Assembly: GCA_958450325.1 (NCBI GenBank)
Contig: OY288257.1
Location: 58,233,938 to 58,297,937 of the forward strand
DNA length: 64,000 nt
Direction of reading: 5' to 3'
Source: Agrostemma githago
Taxonomy: Eukaryota > Streptophyta > Magnoliopsida > Caryophyllales > Caryophyllaceae
Positions 46,303 to 58,439 of the stretch are shown piece after piece (positions within the stretch are counted from its first letter, which is position 1; each line of letters begins with the position of its first letter). Both the position numbers and the translations under genes were made by a program. The notes beneath the pieces are model-generated. The model saw only the letters and a program-made list of their open reading frames with translations. It had not been told where the DNA came from and did no database searches.

Positions 46303-47268
46303 TCAACACTTAGGTATGGAATGAGATGGATTTGGAATCCATAGTGGTTTGGTTTCTAAATCCATGCCTTCAAAAACTTGTTTGAATTTAAAGTATAAAG
46401 AAATGGAATTAGAATCCAAGGGGCCTGACACTCTGGCTGATCCAAAAACGATTTGATTTCTCCATAAACCAGAAGATTGGCCTCGTGTACATTCGATCCC
46501 TCTTTGGACTGAAGCAAAGGGACCAAACAAGACTGATTGTCAGGCTTAGTTGTGACCATGGGAACTGCCTCAGTAAGACCTACAAGAATACAAGATTCTG
46601 TAACGAATAGAGTTACATTATCAAGATACGGAAGAAAATTTCAAAATGTTAATTTTCAACACACCATAAACCATTGAATCTTCTTGCACTGAAAACTCTT
46701 CGGATATGATGAAAGGGGTCAAACCAGCCTTAATTTCAGCATCCGTTGCTTGACACACATTGCTCTGTGGATGTGACTCTACACAATCTGACATTTTAGA
46801 CAGGAATAAGAGCAGAAAACAAGTTGGCGTCTTCAAACACACAAATTAAGATACTAGCCAACATTACCATACTGCCTAACATAACCTAGCTAAAAGGCTT
46901 TGCCTGTGAGGTAGTAAAGGGATGAAAAATATACAACCCTACTCCTGTGATAACATGACAGAAAGAGGTCGTATGTAGGATACATCATTAAAATTGTGTT
47001 GAGAACTGCCTTTGCCGGCTTGTACTTCGCACTATACGACTATGCAAGGCAAAAACACTCTGGCGACCACTTTTAACTTGATTCCCATTGTACTCTCAAT
47101 CCCAAAAATAATCAAAACAATCTAAGATTCCAATGAAATTGTAGAACGACCAGATAGGCTATTTGCTGTAGTTAAAAGTGAATTATGCGCTAGAATCAAA
47201 ATTCTTGGAAATAGTATACCAAGCAAGTATCATATTATTGACAATAGGTTACTAGTATAGAGGAGCAG
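46303..47268 (-). pseudogene. Unknown gene, downstream exons (gene split by copia)
   Basis: Coding-like minus-strand segments lie around 46842-46640 (SDCVESHPQSNVCQATDAEI region) and 46560-46430 (TTKPDNQSCLVPLLQSKEG region). They have intron-like AT-rich sequence between them. Similar segments continue beyond the copia element at 53865-54631. No domain is recognised and exon boundaries are uncertain; it may itself be a transposon-captured fragment. Confidence 0.3.
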
Positions 47269-48008
47269 TGTTATCACGGTAGTAGTAGAAGCAGAGAAAG
47301 AGAAGGGTTAGATCTTATCTGAAACGAGGAACAGAAGTTGTGTCGCGACTAGAATGTCACTGTCCTAAAGTTGATTTATGCCCCGTCTACTACACACGGC
47401 CTCAATGGCACCCAACTCCCAGGATTCCACAACTATTCCGTAACTTCAGTGTAGGTGAAGCACGGTTGAATACAGCCAAGAACGTTTGCCAACAACTTAA
47501 CCGGAACAGAGAGGTGTATAAGAAGTATGAAGTATGAGAAAGAATGTGTGAGTTCATTGTGTGACTGAAGTGAAAAGGGAGAGCAGTATATATAGTGTGG
47601 CAAGTGTAAGATTTCAATGTGCCACAGTAAATGCACACTGGAAACTTGCACAATCAGTACAGTAATCAGTCTCGAAAAGGCACAACAATCAGTCTCGGAA
47701 ATGACAGAAGACTGACTGAGTTTGAAAAGGATGCTTCTGGAAAAACAATAATCCGACTACTAAAAATTACCCGCAAGCGGTGCGCCGCAGGCGCTCTACC
47801 AAAGCCCAAAGCCCGAAGCCCGAGCCCGGCCCGGCTCGTGCTCGTCTCGGCTCCGCGCGCGCGTGTGGTGTACATAGTCCTCTCTTGTACACATCTAGTA
47901 GAGCATTAAAGAGGGTCATATATGAACATGATTTAGTAGTCATAAATGATTCATGTGGGATAGTTAATGTCACTTAAATGAGCTTCTTTTGAAGCATTAA
48001 CTCTAACA
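47269..48008 (-). repeat. 3' LTR of copia
   Basis: The left LTR is 3' for this element. It contains TATATATA on minus near 47587-47594 and a GC-rich block (47770-47870). Confidence 0.93.
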
Positions 48009-48020
48009 ATCCCCCACATG
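48009..48020 (-). other. Polypurine tract of copia
   Basis: The complement reads ATGTGGGGGAT directly before the LTR start TGTTAGAG on minus. It is the plus-strand primer site for reverse transcription. Confidence 0.7.
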
Positions 48021-48620
48021 ATTCAAAAGAAGAAAAGATGGAGAAATTATTGGCAAACGGAGTTTTAGTGTTTAGATGTTCAGTGTCTTGTGGACTTTAA
48101 CTGACACCCAGTGCGTACAAAAACCTAAAACCATCATTTAGAGGTGGATCGAAGCCTTTAACCTCCTAATGATGTTGGTAGAAGGTTAGTTGCGCACTTA
48201 CCGTACTCAAATCATGGCTAGTATTCGCACCATCCATGAACTCATCATGAACGGTAACTGTATGTAGTAAGTGTTTTACTTGGACTTCCCAAGTGCTCTC
48301 CAAATGAATCCTGGTAATTCATGAATGCCTCTAGAGATCCTAAAGCCTAAGGATCTCTTGGGGTTTAGAGCAATAATCCCCCACATTCACATAGGTAAAT
48401 TCATCAGGTTTGACTGTCACAAACCATCCGTTTAGGACTATGAATTTATTAAGAGCCAAGGCTCAACCTTAAAACACAAGACAGTAGAAATCAAAATAAA
48501 ACATATGTCACGTAAAACAATTACAAAGGGAAATGGTTGTGACATTATTACTCGAGTTCACTGTGACTTCGTTTGACCGCATTTGACCTTAGCTGAGCTA
48601 AGTTGGGTATCAATCACAGT

Positions 48621-51600
48621 TTACTCCTTTACGGGCTTTAAACCCATTTCCCGTGCTGTCTCCAGCACCATCTTTCTACCAAGGCCTTTGGTGAAAGGAT
48701 CCGCTATGTTCCTCTCGGATCTTACATACTCAATTGAGATTACATTTTCTCTGATCAGATTCCTCACAATTCCATGCCTTAGGCGTATGTGTCTCCTTTT
48801 GCCATTGTATGTTTGACTGTGAGCTACCCCAATTGCAGCTTGATTGTCACAATGCATGGAGATTGACGGAGTCGGCTTCCCCCCCAATGAAATGTCAGCT
48901 AGCAGACTCCTAAGCCACTCAGCTTCCTGTCCTGCCAATTCTAGAGCAATAAATTCAGATTCCATTGTTGATTTGGCAATGCAAGTTTGTTTAGACGATT
49001 TCCATGAAATAGCACCACTAGCAAGTGTAAACACATAACCACTAGTAGATAAAATATCAGGAGAATCGGCTATCCAATTAGCATCAGTATAACCTTCTAG
49101 AACTGCAGGTGTTCTCTCAAAATGTAAACCCCAATCCATAGTACCCCTTAAGTATCTCAACAAACGAATAAGAGTTGTCCAATGGTCTTGTCCGGGGTTA
49201 TGAGTGTACCTACTTAGTCTGCTTACTGCGTAGGCAATGTCGGGTCTAGTATAATTCATTAGGTACATGACACTACCGATAATCTTAGCATATTCCTCTT
49301 GTCCCACACTGTTCCCGAGGTTTTTAGCCAGATCTATACTAGAGTCATAGGGTGAGGACAGGGGTAAACTATCAAACTGATTGAACTTTCTCAGAATCTT
49401 TTCCGTGTAATGAGACTGACTCAAACATAATCCTGTTTTCGTTCTAGTGATTTTTACCCCAAGAATAACATCGACCTCCCCTAGGTAGGGGTGTTCAAAA
49501 TTTAACCCAGACCGGACCGGACCGTAAGGTCCGGGTCGGTCCAGACCGGGGCACGTACCGGTCCGGTCTCCGGGTCGCAAAAAAGTTGGTGACCGGTCTC
49601 CGGTCCGGTCCGGTCCGGTCCGGTCCGGTCCACAATTTAAAAAAATATCAAATTTAGTGCATTTTTACGGTCCGGTCCGGTCTTAAGAGAGTTCAGTCCG
49701 GTCCGGTCCGGGTTTCTTTGTAACCGGTCCGGTCCGCGGGTTTGAGTTTTTGGGGTTTCCGGTCCGCGGGTCAAACCGGTCCGGTCCGGGTTTGGACCGG
49801 TGAACACCCCTACCCCTAGGTCCTTCATGTCAAAACACGAATTTAGAAAACTCTTGGTAGCGTCTACCACATGCATGTTTGTACCAAATATGAGCATATC
49901 ATCCACATACAAACATACTATTACACAACCAGAATCATCATATTTAGAATACACACATGCATCAGAATCGTTTACCGTGAAACCATTGGATCTGATAGTT
50001 TTGTCAAATTTGTCATACCATTACTTTGGTGCCTGTTTCAGGCCGTACAAGGACCTGATGAGCTTGCATACCTTGTTTTCTTGTCCAGGAGCCAAAAAAC
50101 CTTCTGGTTGTTTCATGTAGATCTCTTCATCAAGATCGCCATTTAAAAATCCAGTCTTTACATCCATCTGATGAATAACTAAATCATGTATAGACGCAAG
50201 TGCAATTAGAGCCCTAATAGTAGACACTTTAGTAACAGGTGAGTAAGTGTCAAAGAAATCCAAACCTTTCGTTTGACGATTACCACATACAACAAGTCTA
50301 GCCTTAAATTTATCAACTGAGCCATCGGGTTTGAGTTTCTTTCTAAACACCCACTTATTACTTAGGGGTTTACAACCCCTAGGTAAATCTGTTAACACCC
50401 AAGTGTTATTACTCATAATAGACTCTATTTCACTATTAATGGCTTGAAGCCAAAAAGTGGAATAAATGGAGCTCATAGCCTCTTTATAAGTTCTAGGATC
50501 TGTTTCGAGCATAAAAACATTTACAACATACTCATCAACTAAACTCGTTTCGGCAAGGAAAGCGGTCACGAAATCTGGACCAAAACTGGTTTCGGTCCTG
50601 GATCGTTTGCTCCTTCACGGTTCCTCGGGAACCACCGCAGGAGTAGGGGGACGCGCTGCAACAACAGGAGCCAAAGAGTTAGTTTTCATAGGAAAAATAT
50701 GCTCAAAAAATTCTGCATCTCTAGATTCTTTTATGGCCCCGAAACCGGACGAATCTTTAAGAATGAAGCGTAAGCGGCACTATTCATGGCATGCCCGATG
50801 TAGATTCCGTTTATGGTTTTCGGTCCAATTTTGCTCCTTTGAAACGTTGGTATCCCGATCTTCGCCAGGCACCCCCACACTTTGAGGTATTTGAGATTGG
50901 GCTTGTAACCTTTCCACAGCTCATAAGGAGTCTTACCTGTTTTCTTATGAGGTACACGATTCAGAACATGACATGCATAAAGAACTGCTTCACCCCACAT
51001 ATTAGTTGGCATTCCAGAACTCAACAACATTGCATTCATCATATTTTTTAGTGATCGGTTTTTGCGTTCGGCAACACCATTTTGTTGCGGTGAATAGGGG
51101 GCAGTTCTTTCATGTATAATACCATGGGTCTTACAAAAGTCACTAAGTGGATTACCGTCGTATTCACCTCCCCGGTCAGATCTTACTCGTTTTATTTTAA
51201 GGTCTAATTGATTTTCAACCTCGGCTTTAAACTCTATGAACTTGTCTTCAGCCTCATCTTTGGTTGTTAATAAATAGACCCTAGTGTAGCGAGAAAAATC
51301 ATCCACAAAAGTGATATAGTAATGTTTCCCACCCCTACTTGTGGTGTTCTTAAAGTCAGCTAAGTCTGAGTGAATTAGCTCAAGAAGCGTAGTAGAACGT
51401 TCCACACATTTATTAAAGGGTGTTTTAGCATGCTTAGCTTCGACACATATTTCACACTTATCAAAATTTGTGTCGCTAAAGTCAGGAATAAGGTCATGCT
51501 TTTTCATGTTCTTAATGGAGGTCACATTCACATGTCCTAATCTAGCATGCCACAAGGAAACAGACTCAGCAATGTAAACGGAAGAGGCTGAATCTTTATT

Positions 51601-52945
51601 AATAACTTCTATGTCTAATACAAATAATCCACCATTACAAAAACCTTTACCAACAAAATTTCCATTTCTAGTAAGCACAAGTTTATCAGATTCGAAGCTA
51701 ATTTGATACCTGCTTTGTTTAATAAAGCTCCAGAGATAAGATTTCTTCGTATATCAGGAACATGTAGCACGTTATTAAGTTCAAGAGTGTTACCGGAAGT
51801 GAGCTTCAAAATGACTTTCCCTTTACCAAGTACCTTCACGGTGCTAGAGTTTCCCATAAATACGCATTCCCCACTTGGTACTTGAGAGTAATCCGTGAAA
51901 ACATCCCGATTGGAGCAAATGTGCCTTGTAGCGCCAGTATCAACAACCCATTCCGAAAAATTCCTTACTAAATTAACTTCTGACACAACAGCAGCAATTA
52001 TATCGTCATCTTGTTCAGTAAGATTAACATGAGATTTATTGGGGTTCCTTTTACCAGCGGGAGAAAAGCCATCGGGACAAAATCTAGAAGAGTGACCCAA
52101 TTTACCACATGTAAAACAATTTCCCTTAAATTCCCGTTTACCTTCACCTTTAGTATCCCCCTTGCCATCCCGTTTGAAGGTATTCTGGTTTCTAGTCCCA
52201 TGAACTTGATTAGAAGATTTGTTACCCCGCTTTTGCCCCTTGTAATGGTTCTTAGACTCGGTCAGATTAGCCATAGAAGAGGAGTGTTCGACTTGTTTAC
52301 CCAAAGTCTGTATACGGTTTTGTTCCTCAATCTTTATATGAGACACTAGTTCTAAAAGGGTAAAATCCTTTTGTTTGTGTTTCATACTACGAACATAATT
52401 TTCCAAGAAACCGGAAGTTTATCTAATAGACAATTAGCCTGAAAAACCTCACAAATTTTCATACCTTCTGCCATTACCTCTGCACATAGATTTTCGTACT
52501 CATGGACTTGATCTAAAATGGGTTTCTCATCGACTAGCTTGAAGTTTAACCAACGACTGCAAGCATACTTTTTCGTTCCATAATCATCAGAACCATACTT
52601 GGTTTTGAGAGCATCCTAAATTTCAGTAGCCTTCTTAAACTTGCTGTAAATCAAGTACAATGAAGAAGTCATATAATGCAATAACATTCCCCTACAAGTG
52701 ATATTATCCGTTCCATAATCTCTACCCGAATTTTCTGGAGCCTCGGATTTAGTAAGTGTATAAACGACCCCTAATTGAGTTAGAAAAAATTCCATCTTAT
52801 CCGACCACATACGGTAATTTTTTCCATCAAAAAGTTCTAATCTGGACATGTCGGGTATAAAAGGGTTATGAACAACAGAAGCAGGAACGGAAGTGACAAC
52901 AGGAGGAGGAGGAGAGAAAGCAGCATTAACAGGACTACCAACCAT
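48621..52945 (-). pseudogene. Copia gag-pol polyprotein, multiply broken
   Basis: It starts at the Met at 52945 (MVGSPVNAAF). Segments in order are gag; a zinc knuckle CFTCGKLGHSSRFC (about 52110); protease VVDTGA (about 51945); integrase HHCC (WHARLGH...CEIC) and catalytic D, D, E with GVAERKN; RT with YVDD (about 49890); and RNase H ending GLKPVKE at 48621. Lesions seen: a TAG about 52613 where Trp is expected; frameshifts near 52405, 51690 and 50770; a TGA at 50615-50617 (Arg expected); a TAA about 50018-50020 (Gln expected); and the hAT insertion at 49486. Only fragments can be translated. The element is dead in cis but has complete LTRs. Confidence 0.92.
49486..49812. mobile_element. Non-autonomous hAT element nested in copia (327 bp)
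   Basis: TIRs TAGGGGTGTTCA / TGAACACCCCTA are flanked by an 8-bp duplication CCCCTAGG (49478-49485 and 49813-49820). The interior is a dense run of CCGGTCCGGT-type repeats. It splits the copia RT between conserved motifs, and removing one duplication copy restores the phase. Confidence 0.95.
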
Positions 52946-52977
52946 GATGATGTAACGAAAATAAATCAACTTTAGAT

Positions 52978-53723
52978 TGTTATCACGGTAGTAGTAGAAG
53001 CAGAGAAAGAGAAGGGTTAGATCTTATCTGAAACGAGGAACAGAAGTTGTGTCGCGACTAGAAAGTCACTGTCCTAAAGTTGATTTATGCCCCGTCTATT
53101 ACACACGGCCTCAATGACACCTAACTCCCAGGATTCCACAACTATTCCGTAACTTCAGTGTAGGTGAAGCACGGTTGAATACAGCCAAGAACGTTTGCCA
53201 ACAACTTAACCGGAACAGAGAGGTGTATAAGAAGTATGAAGTATGAGAAAGAATGTGTGAGTTCATTGTGTGACTGAAGTGAAAAGGGAGAGCAGTATAT
53301 ATAGTGTGGCAAGTGTAAGATTTCAATGTGCCACAGTAAATGCACACTGGAAACTTGCACAATCAGTACAGTAATCAGTCTCGAAAAGGCACAACAATCA
53401 GTCTCGGAAATGACAGAAGACTGACTGAGTTTGAAAAGGATGCTTCTGGAAAAACAATAATCCGACTACTAAAAATTACCCGCAAGCGGTGCGCCGCAGG
53501 CGCTCTACCAAAGCCCAAAGCCCAAAGCCTAAGCCCGGCCCGGCTCGTGCTCGTCTCGGCTCGGCGCGCGCGCGCGCGTGTGGTGTACATAGTCCTCTCT
53601 TGTACACATGTAGTAGAGCATTAAAGAGGGTCATATATGAACATGTTTTAGTAGTCATAAATGATCCATGTGGGATAGTTAATGTCACTTAAATGAGCTT
53701 CTTTTGAAGCATTAACTCTAACA
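52978..53723 (-). repeat. 5' LTR of copia
   Basis: The right LTR, 746 bp, is 5' for this element. TATATATA on minus near 53296-53303 is the likely promoter TATA box. It has a CG-dinucleotide run longer by 6 bp than in the other LTR. Confidence 0.93.
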
Positions 53724-53728
53724 AGCAG

Positions 53729-54631
53729 AACTGTATAGTGACTCGAAGCATGGAAATATATATATACTTACGTTTTCACCAAAAATGAAATTGTAGACTT
53801 TGGTTTTTTATATTTAAGACACAGATTACTAGCCTATGGTTCAAAAGAGAAAAAAACTCGCATATTATGAATGAACAAAGGAACATGATACAAACTGTCT
53901 CATGATCCTTAGTTTACCTTCCACAACATTATCTATAGGCTCCTCTATTTCCTTATTGCCATCCCAACTTCGGTGCTCCGCCATAATTTCCTTCACAAAG
54001 ATGATGGAAGAATCACTCGGCTCGTCAATTTCCATTGTTGAATCCCAACACCGCTGCTCCGCCACTTGAGTTTCATTGTTGATAGTAAAATCCGGCAAAG
54101 GCAAATCCTCATGATAAAGTGAGAAATAGGAAGTTAAATACTCCCTTCATCAAGACCAACCTTCCCTTTTGCTATTCCACGTTTGCGTTGTTCATGAATA
54201 TATTTCTCTAATAGATTGTCGTGAATATCGAAAGTTCTGCTTGATTGTGAATAGTGTTGAAAACATAAAGAGGAAAGTTCGACTTGATCGGAGGGAGTAA
54301 TAAACGGTGAGAAGATTACATTTAGGGATATGGAAGGCAAAAAAGGGTACAAAAATAAGCAGCAAGGATAAGCTAACAGCAAAACAATTTAGTTCAGCTT
54401 GGTTAGTCAGACTTTGCCTCTTAAATCACAAGTAAATCCACTATCTTCCCACAGAGTGTTGACCTCGCTCATCAGTAATAATAATGGCAGACTTCTTTCT
54501 CTTCCGTGCAACGTTATGATGGTATACAACCTGCAGATTTTAGCTTGGCCTGATCTGTCAGGTGTGTGATGCGACTTAACAGACAAAACATGATCGTTCT
54601 CTTGATCTTGATCTTGATCTGTCGGTTCCAT
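53729..54631 (-). pseudogene. Unknown gene, upstream exons
   Basis: The most upstream segment starts at an ATG at 54631 (MEPTDQDQDQENDH). A second reading frame near 54530-54450 gives a basic segment (ARKRKKSAIIITDE) that looks like a real exon after an acceptor ending CTGCAG. A third segment (54104-53900) contains an internal 18-residue duplication (AEQRCWD...MEIDEPSD and AEHRSWD...KEIEEPID). I do not recognise the protein. If these are exons, the copia element sits in an intron between here and 46.9 kb. Exon edges and coding status are uncertain. Confidence 0.35.
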
Positions 54632-55159
54632 TCCTATATTGTTTTTACGAGACAGTCTTAAAAACTAGTCTTAAAAACTAGTAATGGGTGGCCTAAAAAC
54701 AGAAATATAATCAGAATGGGTGGCCTAGCTACAAGGGTAAAAATTAGTACTCGTAACATTTAGCAGGAAACGTAATCTGCAAAGTATCATTAGCCCAGCA
54801 ATGGTATTAAGTCGTCATACTCCTATCTAGCAGGAGGAGGGCGTGTAGTTGTAATTGGGTGATGTTCAACACCAAGGGTTGCAACTACAATACAAGTGAT
54901 TGTAGGCTTTGTAAGAGCAATCAGAATATATATTCCATTTTTATATAGTTACTAAATTTTATGTCGATGTTAAGAATATGATTTTCGAATATTATCAGAA
55001 AGATATACAATAATAATCATAACTATTTTATATTTTATGTAAAATATTGTACGGGATATATAGTGCAATCTCCTATTAACAAAAATAATGCAACTATTTG
55101 GTTAAAACGAAATACAATATGTTTATACTTTTAAAAAAAAAATTGATCATACATTCTAT
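54632..55159. other. Intergenic, AT-rich
   Basis: No ORF or repeat of note beyond a short direct duplication of aaaaactagt near 54660. Confidence 0.4.
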
Positions 55160-55820
55160 ATTAAATATTGTATGTAAAACATGTGATGATTTTCTTAATC
55201 AATGTAATCAATCAAATTTCCTTAATTACATACTTTCTGTGGTGCATAGCTTTATGTGTGATGTAGTGATATTTTAATCAGTAAGATGTTAGAGTGTAGT
55301 TGGAGAGGAGAAGAGTGATAGACATGAGGTCAAGTATTCGATTTGCACATTGCTCATTTGATCTGTTTTTTAATTTTTGTTGGTGGATAGCTTTAGGCGG
55401 GAAAATACATGAGTTGAATTATTTGGTTAGTGGAAAATGGATTTTATGGTAGTATCTTTTAAACCTATAGCTATTGATTGCAGTTAATTAACATGCATGG
55501 GTAATTTAGATATAAGTTCAACCAATATATATTAAATAATCCAAAAGTAGGCTCATATGGTAGACCTATATGTTAGTGGGCGGGAAAATTTGGAGATTTG
55601 TTATTTGGTTAGTGGAAAGGGAGATTTGATCGTACATTCCATATTAAATATTGTATGTGTAAAACATTTGATTTTCGTAATCAATGTAATCAATCAAATT
55701 TCCTTAATTATATACTTTATGTGGTGTATAGCCTTATATATGATGTAGTGATATTTAAATCAATAAGATGTTAGAGTGTAGTTGGAGAAGAGGAGATTAT
55801 ACTACTCATGAGGTCAAGGG
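55160..55820. repeat. Direct duplication (~485-bp period)
   Basis: A block of about 170 bp at 55160-55335 recurs at 55645-55817. Both contain aatcaatgtaatcaatcaaa, gatgttagagtgtagttgga and a terminal gaggtcaag. The second is slightly diverged. Non-coding. Confidence 0.75.
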
Positions 55821-56112
55821 TTCAATTCTTATACTTATATTGCTATTTCAAGTACAATTGTCCACCAACTTCTTTTATATCTTCTACGATGGTTTTGGGA
55901 AGAAAATTAAGAAGGTTAAAATATGGAGTGAAAAATGATAGTGGGAAAAAAACCACAAAAAATGTACGAGTACTAAAAAGGAAAGCGAACGATAATAGAG
56001 AAGTTACCAAATTAGAAAATGTGAAAGATTAGAGAAGTAGAGGGAGTACTCACTAGATACAATACAATCACTTAAAATGGGGGCAACTTCATGTCGTCCG
56101 TTCATTTACTTA

Positions 56113-56880
56113 GGGCATGGTTACCAATGAAGTATAATTGACTCCATAGGTAGGATGGAGTGGAAAGTCTCCTACATCCAAGGATTTTTTTATCCTTCAA
56201 GGAGGAGAAGTGTTTTAAATCCTTCACCACGGAGTGAAAAATGAGGAGAGAGAAAAGAGGAGAGAGAAAAGATGGGATGAGTTTGATTTTTTATATTTTT
56301 TTTAATTAGTTAATTACGCTTATTTGTACAGTGTATTATTGAGAATATCGCTACAATTTTTTTTTTCAACTCTATATTCTTGCTTTCTTCTATTGGTTAT
56401 TTAATATATATTCAATTTTGACTAAATGTTCTAATTTTTAAAATTCTTGTTTTTTCAAATTATATCAAAAATTCAAATAACATCACTAATTTTTCCGTTA
56501 TTTAAAATATATACTCCGAAAAAAAAGATACACAATACTAAAAAAATCAAAAAAGAATTAAATATACACAATACGAAAAAAAGAAAAAAAATTCAAGTCA
56601 AAAAATCGATTTGTAGCTTGTCGCTTTTATTAAAAAAGTATGTTCAAAATTTACGAAATACAATACGATACAATTGTATATTTTTAAATGAAATAAAAGA
56701 TGAGTGAAAATTAATGTGTGATAATAAATGAGGTGAAATAGGTAGGTCTTCTAAGGGTAGAAAAATGAATCCATGGATATAAGAGTATTTTATAAGAAAG
56801 AGAAAATGGGGTAAAAAAAGTGAGATGGAAAGTGTGGGGTCCTCTATGGAGAGAAATTGTATCCTTTGATAATCATGGTC
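56113..56880. mobile_element. Tourist-like (PIF/Harbinger) non-autonomous element
   Basis: The left end GGGCATGGTTACCAATGAAG and the right end complement GACCATGATTATCAAAG are related inverted repeats. They are flanked by TTA on each side (56110-56112 and 56881-56883), the Harbinger target duplication. It is 768 bp without a transposase ORF. Confidence 0.8.
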
Positions 56881-56883
56881 TTA

Positions 56884-58064
56884 GCGTCGTCCATATTTTA
56901 TGAGTAGATTACCGATTTGCCCTTTTTTTTAATTTGCTAACCTAATTTAACTAAACTATTTATTTACCTAATTTTAATTATAATTCGGATAAAACCAACT
57001 TTAAACACTTAATGTCATTACTTAGTGTCACTCACTACTAATTATGCTAGCAAATTCTATTTTAATTATCTCACTTCTTTAGTTTGATACTCGTACTAAT
57101 TATCCTAGATGCTAATTATAAATACATGTCATTCAACACAAAAATCAAGTGGAGTTTACAACAATTAATCATTCAATTTCATCAGTAAAGACATTAATGA
57201 ACACAAAAAAACACTAACGGGGTGAGCATAAATTTAGATGCGATGCTCATTTTGATTCTGATGCCCATTTTGATTTAACTACACTGCTCATTCAATTCAC
57301 ACGAGAATTCATGGCTATGTGTAAAATCATCTATAGAATTGGTTCGTGAATTCAGTATTGTGTTAATGGATAAACACAAATCTAACAGCTTTGTGATTTG
57401 GTAGTGCATATATATTATTGGCTTTTTGCAACATAAAAATAAGATTACTCCAATGAAATCAAACCCAAAAACAAAACGCGGGACAATCTGATTCCGAGTT
57501 GAAGCGTGGCAGATATGCGGCTCGACCTAGGCTGGGGCTTGGGAGATCTACGGCTCGACTTAGGCTGGGGCATGGGAGATCTACGACTCAACATAGGCCG
57601 GGACTTGGGAGATCTGCGGCTCAACATAGGCTGGGACTTGGGAGATCTGCGCCTCAACCTGGGTTTGAGCGTGGTTGTTTTACGCCTCAACCTGGGTTGG
57701 GCGCGTGGATGTTTTACGTCTCAAATTGGGTTGGGGCGTGGCAGTTTTACGGTTTGATCTAGAACGAGGCGCCTCAATCGTATATTTTAGTCGCGATTTC
57801 TTATTACAATGATGCAATTCATAATCTCGCTAAAATGTAGAAATTAAGAAAAAATTATCAAGAGCTCGGAATTAGAATGACAAGAATGAGTTAATTGGAG
57901 TCGGATTGCTTGAAATCGGTTTTCAATTTTCAAAAAATATGATTGAAGTTGAGCAAAGCATGGAGGTTAAATGTAAGTGAATGAATAAGGAGAGAATGGT
58001 AAGTAAAAGAGTTAAATAAGATGAGGGGCAAAATGGGTAAATCAGTTAAAATATGGACGACGAG
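56884..58064. mobile_element. TIR element with 36-bp minisatellite
   Basis: Left CGTCGTCCATATTTT (56885) and right AAAATATGGACGACG (ending near 58062) are perfect inverted repeats of about 15 bp, with weaker similarity inward (tttgccc / gggcaaa). The Tourist element abuts or interrupts its left edge. The target duplication was not resolved, so the superfamily is uncertain (Mutator-like is possible). Confidence 0.55.
57510..57760. repeat. 36-bp minisatellite
   Basis: About seven degenerate units with GGGAGATCTGCGGCTCAAC and TAGGCTGGGACTT or later GTTTTACGCCTCAACCTG. The Arg/Ser- and Gly-rich ORFs over it are products of the repeat. Confidence 0.85.
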
Positions 58065-58439
58065 AAGCGAAAGTGCTTAAAATTTTTACTTATGGAAATT
58101 ACTTTTTCATACCACAGGATCCTCCTATTATTTGCAAATCTTTTCCCTCCAAAATGCACATATTATTAAATATGGAAACAAATAATTAACCATCATAATA
58201 AATATACAGCTTATTAAATTTCCGTTAAGAGAAATATTTTAGGTGAATTGTGTTGCGTTGATTCATCATAGAACTCTCACAAATATACATAACTAGATTA
58301 AAGCATGTGCGCTACACGGGTTAATTGGCTTAATTACATTGATGATGTATATTCGTTAAATAAGAAATTTAATCAATCTATATCATTATAATAAATAAGA
58401 TGATCACATAATATTAGTAATCAAACTTAATTTCAGCTA
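58065..58439. other. Intergenic, AT-rich
   Basis: No ORF or repeat seen apart from scattered tattaaat words. Confidence 0.4.

Larger units (their letters stand above)
47269..53723 (-). mobile_element. Ty1/copia LTR retrotransposon, minus orientation
   Basis: Direct repeats 47269-48008 and 52978-53723 (740 and 746 bp) read TGTTAGAGTT...GTGATAACA on minus. They are flanked by a 5-bp duplication AGCAG (47264-47268 and 53724-53728). A purine tract (GTGGGGGAT) abuts the left LTR. The gene order gag, protease, integrase, RT, RNase H on minus is the copia order. No canonical TGG-starting tRNA primer site is seen next to the right LTR. The LTRs differ by about 11 substitutions and a CG-repeat length change. 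A hAT element (49486-49812) is nested in the RT region. Confidence 0.95.

Noticed and set aside
46041..46313. ORF with a long Tyr-Ile run
   Set aside because: It is a Stowaway MITE reading into a TA microsatellite, not a gene.
46286..46430. Possible Tourist or hAT MITE beginning GGAGTCGTTTGGTT
   Set aside because: The start looks MITE-like, but no matching inverted end or target duplication was found.
57445..57762. Arg/Ser-rich and Gly-rich ORFs
   Set aside because: They are translations of the 36-bp minisatellite in different frames.
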